Source: JBHGBB01 sp041946755 (GTDB taxonomy: Bacteria > UBP4 > UBA4092 > JAOAEQ01). From it: a DNA stretch of 6,224 nucleotides. Positions 1 to 4,952 of the stretch are shown one piece after another. The position numbers and the translations under genes are program-made. The notes beneath the pieces are model-generated. The model saw nothing but the letters and a program-made list of their open reading frames with translations, did not search any database and was not told where the DNA came from. Where the stretch lies: positions 1-6,224 of the forward strand of contig JBHGBB010000214.1 of NCBI GenBank assembly GCA_041946755.1, read 5' to 3'. The first letter of the stretch is position 1, and each line of letters starts with the position of its first letter.

Positions 1-331
1 ACCGGGGCACAAGGGTTCGCTCGCGTTCCCCCATGCTGGCGAAAAGCTGCATCGGGAGGCCACGCGGAGTCCAAATCGCACGCGATTCCATATCAGTTAT
101 CGGGACGTCTTTGGGGAAGGTTTTGTCGAATAGAGGCAGGAGGAAGCCACGGCCGATACCTCCAATGCCGACCTTGGCATTGGGGGCCACCCGCTGTCTT
201 GCCTCCAGCATCTTGCGGATAGTAGGTTCATCGGTATCTTCAACAATCTGTTTGATTTTCCGGATGGTTAGCGGTTCATCGGCAACAAATAACAATGATT
301 CGATTATCGGTTTTAATTCTGAAGTTTCCAT
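1..331 (-). CDS. scpB: ScpB-like N-terminus running into unrelated sequence (partial)
   Basis: Read on the minus strand from ATG at 331-329, the frame stays open to the window edge (110 codons). Residues 1-43 begin METSELKPIIESLLFVADEP and continue TIRKIKQIVED, which matches the first winged-helix domain of ScpB, the kleisin-associated subunit of the SMC-ScpAB condensin that acts on the chromosome in the cytoplasm. After about residue 43 the expected ScpB continuation is absent. What follows (for example ARQRVAPNAKVG and later WTPRGLPMQLF) I do not recognise. Base composition changes at the same place: 106 of 180 bases are G or C in 1-180, against 33 of 90 in 241-330. The start is supported by ScpB homology. 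A TATAAT box lies only 10 nt upstream, so the leader would be very short. I see ScpB identity for the N-terminus only; the rest may be an assembly chimera or a recombination product. Confidence 0.6.
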   Translation of the reverse strand, partial: METSELKPIIESLLFVADEPLTIRKIKQIVEDTDEPTIRKMLEARQRVAPNAKVGIGGIGRGFLLPLFDKTFPKDVPITDMESRAIWTPRGLPMQLFASMGERERTLVPR

Positions 332-341
332 AGTGGTATCT

Positions 342-347
342 ATTATA
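342..347 (-). promoter_or_regulatory. -10 box of the scpB-like gene
   Basis: A perfect TATAAT on the minus strand lies 10 nt before the ATG at 331. No good -35 hexamer stands 16-18 bp upstream. If it is used, transcription would start about 4 nt before the ATG, giving an almost leaderless mRNA. This agrees with the lack of a Shine-Dalgarno sequence. Confidence 0.4.
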
Positions 348-408
348 CTGTACAATCTAACCTGAGTTCTAGTTCTCAATTCGGATTATATCCAAATAAA
401 TATCGGAT

Positions 409-438
409 GTGACGGCGGTATATTGTTTAGTATATAAT
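409..438 (+). promoter_or_regulatory. Promoter of the exported glycosidase gene
   Basis: GTGACG (409-414, 4 of 6 matches to TTGACA) is followed, after an 18-bp spacer, by a perfect TATAAT (433-438). The predicted start near 445 gives a leader of about 37 nt before ATG 482. It is divergent from the scpB-like promoter in the same 150-bp gap. Confidence 0.5.
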
Positions 439-481
439 ACCTGGATAAAGAGAAAATATATTTAATCAGCGAGTTGGAATT

Positions 482-2827
482 ATGCCATCAATAGAATCGA
501 AATATTACCGGATAGCAATAATTATATTTATTTTGTTGGTTAGTATATCAACCATTCAAGCCAAATCCTGGCAGGAATTGGTATTCCGAAATCAGGCTTG
601 GGCGATTGCCGTCGATCCGAAAACGTTCGAAGTTACCGCTCAACCAACCGGGAAACCGCCGATAGTCATTTCCGCACCGCAACCGAATCTAGGTGAAGTT
701 AAAGTGAGTTCTTTACAACCCAATCGGATTGTATGGGAATATACCAAGCGCGGGATTATCGTTTCCCTGGAGTTGAACCAATCGGATTTGAATGTTAATA
801 TTCGATTTAAAGACCCGGGGACATGTACCTGGCCGGTGGTTCAATCCTCATCAACGCTGCAAGCGTTAATCTGGCCGCGATGGGAAGGATATTATATTCC
901 GGTTAAAGATACCACCTGGCAGAATTATTTAATTGCAGCGAATGATTGGGATACGCTCGAAGGATTAAGTATGCCGTTCTGGGGGCTGGATTACCAGGAT
1001 TATATCATCACTTATATTATTACTAATCCATATAACAATACCATCCGGTTTCAGAATGAAAACGATACTTTTCAATTTCAGTTTACTCATGAAGTTACTC
1101 CAAACCAGCATAAAAAAGAATATGGATTTATAATCAGACTCAGTGATAATTCATCGCCAATTGAACCGGCAAAACAGTATCGAAATTGGTTAATTGCTCA
1201 GGGTAAATTTGTGAGTATGCAGGATAAATTAAAGTCGAATCCGAAGGGAGAACGATTATTCGGTGCACCGCATGTATATCTTTGGGGAGATAATTTATTC
1301 ACTCGCCATGATATTTATCCGAATAAATGGAATGCATTTTGTAAGAAACTGGTTGAACAAAGTACCGCTATCCAACCTTCTCCCGGGAAAAGGATTAAGG
1401 AGTTAATGGTACCTGAGCATTGGAAAGAGGTAGAAGATATATCTACTATGCAATGGTCGTATGAATATATCAAAAATAATGTTAGTACCGAACTAACGCG
1501 AATCCTGCAATTACCGGAATTCTATGACCCTATTTCCTGGCAAGGAATAAAGGTATCTGATGAGGTTAATGCAATGCTAAAACGGGAAAGAAAAACTCTA
1601 TCGCAGCCGGAATTATGCCGATTAAATAGCCTCCTGCTGTATGCCGCGTATCCGGAGTATATGCTGCAAGTAGCCGATTGGGGCGATGGCGTTTCCGAGA
1701 AAATGCTGCGGCAGTTTCAGCAGGCCGGATTCGATCGGATGGTATTCTGTTTGGATGGCTGGCATGGTATCGAAGAACGACCGGAGGTTGCGGTATTAGC
1801 CGATAAATTCGGATATTTATTCGGTACCTATGATTCGTTTCATAGTATCCATAATCCGGCAACTCGCGGTACTGATGCGAGTTGGGAAACCGCGCAGTTC
1901 GATCAAGCGCTCTATGAAACCGGGCCGATTATCGATAAGACCGGGAAAAAGAAACCGGGATTTAAAAAAACCGGGTACTTATTAAGTCCAATAGCCGCCC
2001 GGCCGTATGTCGAGAAACGGGTTCGACAGAATATGCAGCGAGTTCCGTATACCTATTATTTTATCGATTGCGATGCTTATGGCGAGGTATTTGACGATTA
2101 TTCGCCATTACATCCGGCAACGCAGGAAGATGATGCTACCGCGCGAGTCGATCGCATGAATTGGATCAGTACAACCTTCCATGTGGTGGTAGGGTCGGAA
2201 GGAGGCAATGCCTATGCCGCGCCGGTGATTCATATTGCAGAAGGGATGTTCGGTCCCGGGTTTGGCTGGGGCAACCCGGAGTTGAACGATAAAACCTCGC
2301 CGTATTTTCTGGGAGCCTATTATCCTCCGGATGGGCCGAAAATATTCTTGCAGCAGGTGCCGATTAAAGAGAGATATCGGTTTTTCTATTATGCGCCGGA
2401 GTTTCGATTGCCGTTATATGAAACCGTTTTTCATGATTCGGTTATGGCGACAAATCACTGGAGTAGAAGCAGTTTAAAATTCAGTAATATTTTAGAAACC
2501 GTTGCTTTAACCGAACTGTTGTATCAAGTTCCACCGCTCTATCATCTAAATCTCGATGAATTCAAAAAACAGCGGCAGGTGATCAAACGGCATTATGATT
2601 TCTTTTCGCCGCTACATCGGGAACTGGGACGGTTACCAATGACCGAGTTTAACTGGCTGACTCCTAATCGGATGGTACAACGAACGGTGTTCGGCGATAA
2701 AACGGAATTAATCGCGAATTATTCTGAGGCATCATACGAATATCAGGGAACGCAAATTCCCGGCAAGAGTATTATGGCAAAACCACTCGGTTCTAAAGAA
2801 ATCCAAATATATACCCCACGATTTTAA
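482..2827 (+). CDS. Exported glycoside hydrolase, GH129/GH101-related
   Basis: A 781-residue protein with a Sec signal peptide: K7/R10, a hydrophobic core at 11-23, and a likely cut after TIQA27. An N-terminal beta-rich domain (about 30-220) leads through a linker (IEPAKQYRNW, 227-236) to a likely (beta/alpha)8 barrel (about 258-600; strands around MVFCLDGW 420-427 and LFGTYDSFH 446-454). A C-terminal beta-sandwich ends the protein (about 725-781). YYFIDCD (525-531) followed 42-44 residues later by GSEGG (571-575) resembles the nucleophile Asp and acid/base Glu of GH129 alpha-N-acetylgalactosaminidase, recalled as about 43 residues apart; here D529 or D531 and E573. The expected role is cleavage of alpha-linked sugars outside the cytoplasm; the substrate is not evident. 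The ATG is set by the signal peptide; its ribosome site is weak (GGA 3 nt upstream). No sugar-transport genes adjoin it. The fold class is fairly sure, the exact family less so. Confidence 0.65.
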   Translation: MPSIESKYYRIAIIIFILLVSISTIQAKSWQELVFRNQAWAIAVDPKTFEVTAQPTGKPPIVISAPQPNLGEVKVSSLQPNRIVWEYTKRGIIVSLELNQSDLNVNIRFKDPGTCTWPVVQSSSTLQALIWPRWEGYYIPVKDTTWQNYLIAANDWDTLEGLSMPFWGLDYQDYIITYIITNPYNNTIRFQNENDTFQFQFTHEVTPNQHKKEYGFIIRLSDNSSPIEPAKQYRNWLIAQGKFVSMQDKLKSNPKGERLFGAPHVYLWGDNLFTRHDIYPNKWNAFCKKLVEQSTAIQPSPGKRIKELMVPEHWKEVEDISTMQWSYEYIKNNVSTELTRILQLPEFYDPISWQGIKVSDEVNAMLKRERKTLSQPELCRLNSLLLYAAYPEYMLQVADWGDGVSEKMLRQFQQAGFDRMVFCLDGWHGIEERPEVAVLADKFGYLFGTYDSFHSIHNPATRGTDASWETAQFDQALYETGPIIDKTGKKKPGFKKTGYLLSPIAARPYVEKRVRQNMQRVPYTYYFIDCDAYGEVFDDYSPLHPATQEDDATARVDRMNWISTTFHVVVGSEGGNAYAAPVIHIAEGMFGPGFGWGNPELNDKTSPYFLGAYYPPDGPKIFLQQVPIKERYRFFYYAPEFRLPLYETVFHDSVMATNHWSRSSLKFSNILETVALTELLYQVPPLYHLNLDEFKKQRQVIKRHYDFFSPLHRELGRLPMTEFNWLTPNRMVQRTVFGDKTELIANYSEASYEYQGTQIPGKSIMAKPLGSKEIQIYTPRF

Positions 2828-2897
2828 GTGCTATCTAATCCGCTACCTTAAGAGTCTAAGTGTCTAAATAGGCTATGATTATGGAGACACTATCTGA

Positions 2898-2930
2898 TTT
2901 TTATCCGGAGTATACTTGATTGGATAAAAA
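2898..2930. repeat. 9-bp inverted repeat after the glycosidase gene
   Basis: TTTTTATCC (2898-2906) is perfectly complementary to GGATAAAAA (2922-2930) around a 15-nt loop that itself contains GTATAC. A weaker 7-bp pair, AGTGTCT (2859-2865) with AGACACT (2885-2891), precedes the T-run at 2898-2902. Together these are the nearest things to a terminator for the glycosidase gene, but neither is GC-rich, so termination is uncertain. Confidence 0.4.
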
Positions 2931-2956
2931 GAATAATGTGCTAATAGAGTTGAACT

Positions 2957-2986
2957 ATAATTCTTTTCCATTTGGAAAAGAATTAT
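2957..2986. repeat. Perfect 13-bp hairpin, first of twin pair
   Basis: ATAATTCTTTTCC (2957-2969) pairs perfectly with GGAAAAGAATTAT (2974-2986) around the 4-nt loop ATTT. The apex CCATTTGG is identical to that of the hairpin 55 bp downstream. The function is unknown; it could act as a weak bidirectional terminator or be a mobile hairpin repeat. Confidence 0.75.
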
Positions 2987-3010
2987 TCCGGATCAAATTT
3001 TGTGAGTTCC

Positions 3011-3042
3011 AATAATCTTTTTCCATTTGGCAAAAGATTATT
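3011..3042. repeat. Second twin hairpin, 11 bp plus CC/GG apex
   Basis: AATAATCTTTT (3011-3021) pairs with AAAAGATTATT (3032-3042). A single T/C mismatch (3022/3031) precedes the CC/GG apex around ATTT. It shares the 12-mer TTTTCCATTTGG with the hairpin at 2957-2986, while the lower stem sequence differs by compensated changes. TT follows the stem on the plus strand, so weak termination is possible. Confidence 0.7.
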
Positions 3043-3089
3043 TTGTTCAGAAATTAAACACTTTCAGCAATATTATGCTGCCAAGCAGA

Positions 3090-3112
3090 GTAGGGGCGGG
3101 GTTCCCCCGCCC
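3090..3112. repeat. GTAG-headed GC-rich hairpin
   Basis: GTAG (3090-3093) stands directly before GGGCGGGG (3094-3101), which pairs perfectly with CCCCGCCC (3105-3112) over a 3-nt loop. A GTAG or GGAG tetranucleotide at the foot of a GC hairpin is the hallmark of REP elements, which are mobilised by RAYT (TnpA-REP) transposases. No such transposase is in this window. The head AGAGTAGGGG recurs at 3344-3352. Confidence 0.6.
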
Positions 3113-3274
3113 TGAATCTTACCAGTAGAACTATGCCCTTTTTCCAGCACTACTAAATCAAATCGCTGCTTTCATCAAAAACATTACGGTTATTATCGAT
3201 ATCGCTAACCCGATAATTCCTTTAAAATCATTTCCCGATTCGTCTGAATTTTATTCTATGCTATCAGTTCATAC

Positions 3275-3318
3275 CGGAGTTAGACCGAACGAGATCGATC
3301 TCGTTCGGTCTTGCTCCG
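3275..3318. repeat. Long palindrome: 30-bp perfect core with GGAG/CTCC feet
   Basis: Positions 3282-3311 form a perfect 30-bp palindrome (left arm AGACCGAACGAGATC). Beyond a 2-nt mismatch on each side, CGGAG (3275-3279) pairs with CTCCG (3314-3318), giving 44 nt of near-perfect symmetry. As RNA it would form a very stable stem. As DNA it could be a binding site or a REP/MITE-like element; the GGAG foot fits the REP pattern. Confidence 0.8.
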
Positions 3319-3343
3319 CTGGGAAATAATTTGTATGGTACAA

Positions 3344-3372
3344 GAGTAGGGGTGCGATTTATCGAAGCATCG
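3344..3372. repeat. Second GTAGGGG-headed element
   Basis: AGAGTAGGGG repeats the head seen at 3088-3096, followed here by TGCGATTTATCGAAGCATCG. The stem is poor: only CGAT (3355-3358) pairs with ATCG at 3361-3364 or at 3369-3372. It is best read as a decayed or divergent member of the same family. Confidence 0.4.
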
Positions 3373-3399
3373 TGGACACGTTAATTAATGGTTTTGGAA

Positions 3400-3419
3400 G
3401 GGTTTGATGCATCAAACCC
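3400..3419. repeat. Perfect 20-bp palindrome
   Basis: GGGTTTGATG (3400-3409) is the exact reverse complement of CATCAAACCC (3410-3419), with no spacer. TGCATCAAA recurs just downstream at 3424-3432, so part of the arm is also directly repeated. It lies 57 bp before the tRNA promoter. It is either an unknown protein-binding site or a member of the hairpin family filling this gap. Confidence 0.7.
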
Positions 3420-3476
3420 GTACTGCATCAAATACCGTGAATATGGGACTTTACATTAACCTGGATAGGATTTAGC

Positions 3477-3506
3477 TTGACAAGTCGCTGCATTGAAGTA
3501 GATAAT
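3477..3506 (+). promoter_or_regulatory. Promoter of the initiator tRNA gene
   Basis: A perfect TTGACA (3477-3482), an 18-bp spacer, and GATAAT (3501-3506, 5 of 6). The predicted start near 3513 leaves about 16 nt of 5' leader for RNase P to remove. Strong sigma70-type boxes fit a stable-RNA gene. Confidence 0.75.
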
Positions 3507-3528
3507 AGATAGCTCGAAAGAACCAAGT

Positions 3529-3605
<77 letters not shown>

Positions 3606-3614
3606 GAAACCAAT

Positions 3615-3652
3615 AACGCTGAATACTGTATAACCCGTATTCAGCGTTTTTT
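3615..3652 (+). terminator. Rho-independent terminator of the tRNA gene
   Basis: AACGCTGAATAC (3615-3626) pairs perfectly with GTATTCAGCGTT (3637-3648) over a 10-nt loop, and a six-T run ends at 3652. It starts 10 nt after the tRNA CCA. On the minus strand the stem is not followed by T's, so it probably does not stop transcripts of the converging glpM-like gene efficiently. Confidence 0.92.
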
Positions 3653-3690
3653 ATTTATCTGTCGAAAGACCAAATAAGGTATGCCGGAGT

Positions 3691-4023
3691 TTATACTCCT
3701 TTGCGCAGGAGAACCAGGATGGTGGCTGAGATGAACCATACCGCCATTGAGAGAATAATACTCGGGATGATTTTCAATCGGTAACTGCATAGATATAACG
3801 TTAAAGCAAATGCGATCCAAACCGGTATCGACCAGAAGCTCCAGACAATGGTTTGCCGCATTTTATCCATTTCGCCGCCGCTGCCTAAAAAGAAGAACGT
3901 CGGCATACTGATAATCGGGAAAAATAAGAGTAAACCGGCAAGATAACTCAGTTTGGTCTGCGATAACCATAAGATTAATCCGATAAACAATCCGCCTAAA
4001 ACTGCTTTAAGTAAAATGGCCAT
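3691..4023 (-). CDS. glpM: GlpM-family small inner-membrane protein
   Basis: A 110-residue, strongly hydrophobic protein with about four membrane segments (roughly 2-18, 26-47, 60-80 and 87-106) and short charged loops (GGEMDKMRQT near 49-58). Length and pattern match E. coli GlpM: an N-terminal LLKAVLGGL, then TKLSYLAGLLLFFP, MRQTIVWSFWSIP and a final AVWFISATILVLL correspond to GlpM blocks recalled from memory. GlpM lies near glycerol-phosphate genes in Pseudomonas and has been linked to alginate production. Its biochemical role is unknown, and no glp gene is near here. The start is backed by AAAGGGAG ending 3 nt before ATG. It is monocistronic, converges on the tRNA unit and diverges from the XRE-cupin gene. 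The family call is fairly secure; function is not inferred. Confidence 0.75.
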   Translation of the reverse strand: MAILLKAVLGGLFIGLILWLSQTKLSYLAGLLLFFPIISMPTFFFLGSGGEMDKMRQTIVWSFWSIPVWIAFALTLYLCSYRLKIIPSIILSMAVWFISATILVLLRKGV

Positions 4024-4057
4024 AAACTCCCTTTCAATCGCGAGATAGCACCTAGGT

Positions 4058-4066
4058 AGTATACCA
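4058..4066 (-). promoter_or_regulatory. Extended -10 promoter of the glpM-like gene
   Basis: On the minus strand TGGTATACT contains TATACT (5 of 6) with the TGn extension that compensates for a weak -35; indeed no good -35 hexamer lies 16-18 bp upstream. The predicted start near 4051 gives a leader of about 28 nt. Confidence 0.45.
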
Positions 4067-4114
4067 TATTATGCGGGGTATTTAATCGCTAAAAGAGGTT
4101 AAAATCCCGGGTTA

Positions 4115-4123
4115 TGTTAACTA
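4115..4123. promoter_or_regulatory. Candidate operator TGTTAACTA upstream of the XRE promoter
   Basis: TGTTAACTA has a palindromic GTTAAC core and sits 35 bp upstream of the -35 box of the XRE-cupin gene. Its exact reverse complement TAGTTAACA occurs at 4915-4923, just before the M20-like gene. A regulator encoded between two copies of one site is a natural candidate to bind both. In AT-rich gaps a 9-mer match may be chance. Confidence 0.3.
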
Positions 4124-4157
4124 TTACTTAAAAAAAGCATAAAATATTAAATTATAC

Positions 4158-4186
4158 TTGACAAACGCTTTTTTCTGCGCTATAAT
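4158..4186 (+). promoter_or_regulatory. Full-consensus sigma70-type promoter for the XRE-cupin gene
   Basis: TTGACA (4158-4163), an exact 17-bp spacer, and TATAAT (4181-4186): every position matches the consensus. The predicted start near 4193 gives an untranslated leader of about 118 nt. So strong a promoter in front of a regulator implies that expression is held back by repression or by the leader. Confidence 0.85.
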
Positions 4187-4236
4187 AATTAGTGAAAGGT
4201 GAATAATAAAACCAGATTATAACGATTGAAAGAAAA

Positions 4237-4299
4237 CGATTACCGCGATAAAAAAGGTTATATCGCTGCAATCGAGACTTCCAAATCGCTGTAATCAAG
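4237..4299 (+). promoter_or_regulatory. Leader with three related 13-mers; alternative hairpins
   Basis: ATCGCTGCAATCG (4262-4274) and ATCGCTGTAATCA (4285-4297) are direct repeats 23 bp apart. CGATTACCGCGAT (4237-4249) is the same element inverted. In RNA the left copy can pair with the first right copy (4237-4250 with 4261-4274, 12 of 14 pairs, 10-nt loop). It can also pair with the second (4238-4249 with 4285-4296, 11 of 12 pairs), which ends next to the AAGG ribosome site at 4297-4300. The two pairings exclude each other. Alternatively the three copies are DNA operators for autoregulation. Confidence 0.45.
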
Positions 4300-4310
4300 G
4301 TTTATGAATT

Positions 4311-4862
4311 ATGAATCTTGTCGGAGTAAATATCAAACGATATCGAGAAGAACGGCAGATCACCCTGCGAGCGCTAGCGAATAAACTCCAGGTTAGTGCG
4401 AGTTTCTTATCGCAGATCGAAACCGGAAAAGCGTCTCCTTCCGTTTCAACCTTAAAGAATATCGCGGATGCGCTGAAAACCACGGTTGGCAGTTTAATCG
4501 GGGAAACCGAAAATGCGGCAACGCAGCCGGTGGTCCGCGAAAAAGATCGGAAATCGCTTAAACAATTGGGTCAAGGAATCCAGTTATATCTGTTGACTTC
4601 TCCGGACCCGAATAAACAGATGGAACCGCTCTTATTCAAACTGGATAAGGAAGCCAGTTCCGGTGAAGCATCTTATCGCCATTTCGGTCAGGAGTTTGTA
4701 ATGGTATTGAAAGGAGCGATGGAAATTACCTTAAATGATAGCAAATATGTTCTGAAAAAAGGGGATAGTATCTATTTCAACTCGAATATCCCGCATCTAT
4801 TCCGGAATGTATATAAAGGAACTACCGAAGCGTTATGGGTAGTCACTCCCCCGACTTTTTAA
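4311..4862 (+). CDS. XRE-family regulator with C-terminal cupin sensor domain
   Basis: A 183-residue cytoplasmic transcription factor. Residues about 7-62 form an XRE/Cro helix-turn-helix (IKRYREERQITLRALANKL, then SASFLSQIETGK as the recognition region and PSVSTLKNIADAL). A linker (64-105) joins a small-barrel cupin_2 domain (about 106-180). In it, H124 and E128 (YRHFGQEF) and then GDS (151-153) with P161-H162 keep part of the usual metal or ligand set; the first His of HxH is Y122. Such HTH-cupin proteins (PuuR is a known example) usually sense a small metabolite and control neighbouring catabolic genes. The start has AAGG 10 nt upstream. The M20-like gene follows after 90 bp with no convincing terminator, so the two may be co-transcribed. 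The ligand is unknown. Confidence 0.9.
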   Translation: MNLVGVNIKRYREERQITLRALANKLQVSASFLSQIETGKASPSVSTLKNIADALKTTVGSLIGETENAATQPVVREKDRKSLKQLGQGIQLYLLTSPDPNKQMEPLLFKLDKEASSGEASYRHFGQEFVMVLKGAMEITLNDSKYVLKKGDSIYFNSNIPHLFRNVYKGTTEALWVVTPPTF

Positions 4863-4896
4863 CCGGATAAATCGATTAATTTTTTTTGCCGAAAGT

Positions 4897-4923
4897 GTTA
4901 AGTATAAGTTAAATTAGTTAACA
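4897..4923. promoter_or_regulatory. Phased GTTAA repeats before the M20-like gene
   Basis: GTTAA occurs at 4897-4901, 4908-4912 and 4917-4921, about one helical turn apart. The last is part of TAGTTAACA, the inverted copy of the site at 4115-4123. This could be an operator controlling the M20-like gene. No clear -35/-10 pair was found in this 90-bp gap. Confidence 0.3.
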
Positions 4924-4939
4924 AATATAAAACAATATG

Positions 4940-4946
4940 AGGAGGT
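4940..4946 (+). promoter_or_regulatory. Consensus ribosome binding site of the M20-like gene
   Basis: AGGAGGT complements the 16S anti-Shine-Dalgarno fully; the GGAGG core ends 7 nt before ATG 4953. It is the strongest ribosome site in the window and fixes the start. It also implies that the M20-like protein is made in quantity. Confidence 0.85.
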
Positions 4947-4952
4947 AACCTT

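Noticed and set aside
33..365. Plus-strand open frame of 110 codons
   Set aside because: It is antisense to the ScpB-like frame, crosses the composition break, is rich in Arg, Pro and Ser with no recognisable motif, and has no ribosome site.
1566..1862. Minus-strand open frame of 98 codons inside the glycosidase gene
   Set aside because: It is antisense to a conserved barrel region; its His/Arg/Pro-rich make-up is typical of a shadow frame.
2957..3042. CRISPR or satellite array, suggested by the two similar hairpins
   Set aside because: There are only two copies, with internal symmetry and differing stems, and no regular spacers or cas genes.
3388..3459. 24-codon frame starting ATGGTTTTGGAAGGG
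   Set aside because: It spans the perfect 20-bp palindrome, has no ribosome site, and is too short to support.
4295..4483. Minus-strand open frame opposite the XRE helix-turn-helix
   Set aside because: The plus-strand protein is clearly real there; the antisense frame has no ribosome site or family.
4870..4887. Terminator between the XRE-cupin and M20-like genes (AATCGATT then eight T's)
   Set aside because: The stem is only four base pairs with no usable loop; a T-run alone is not evidence of termination.
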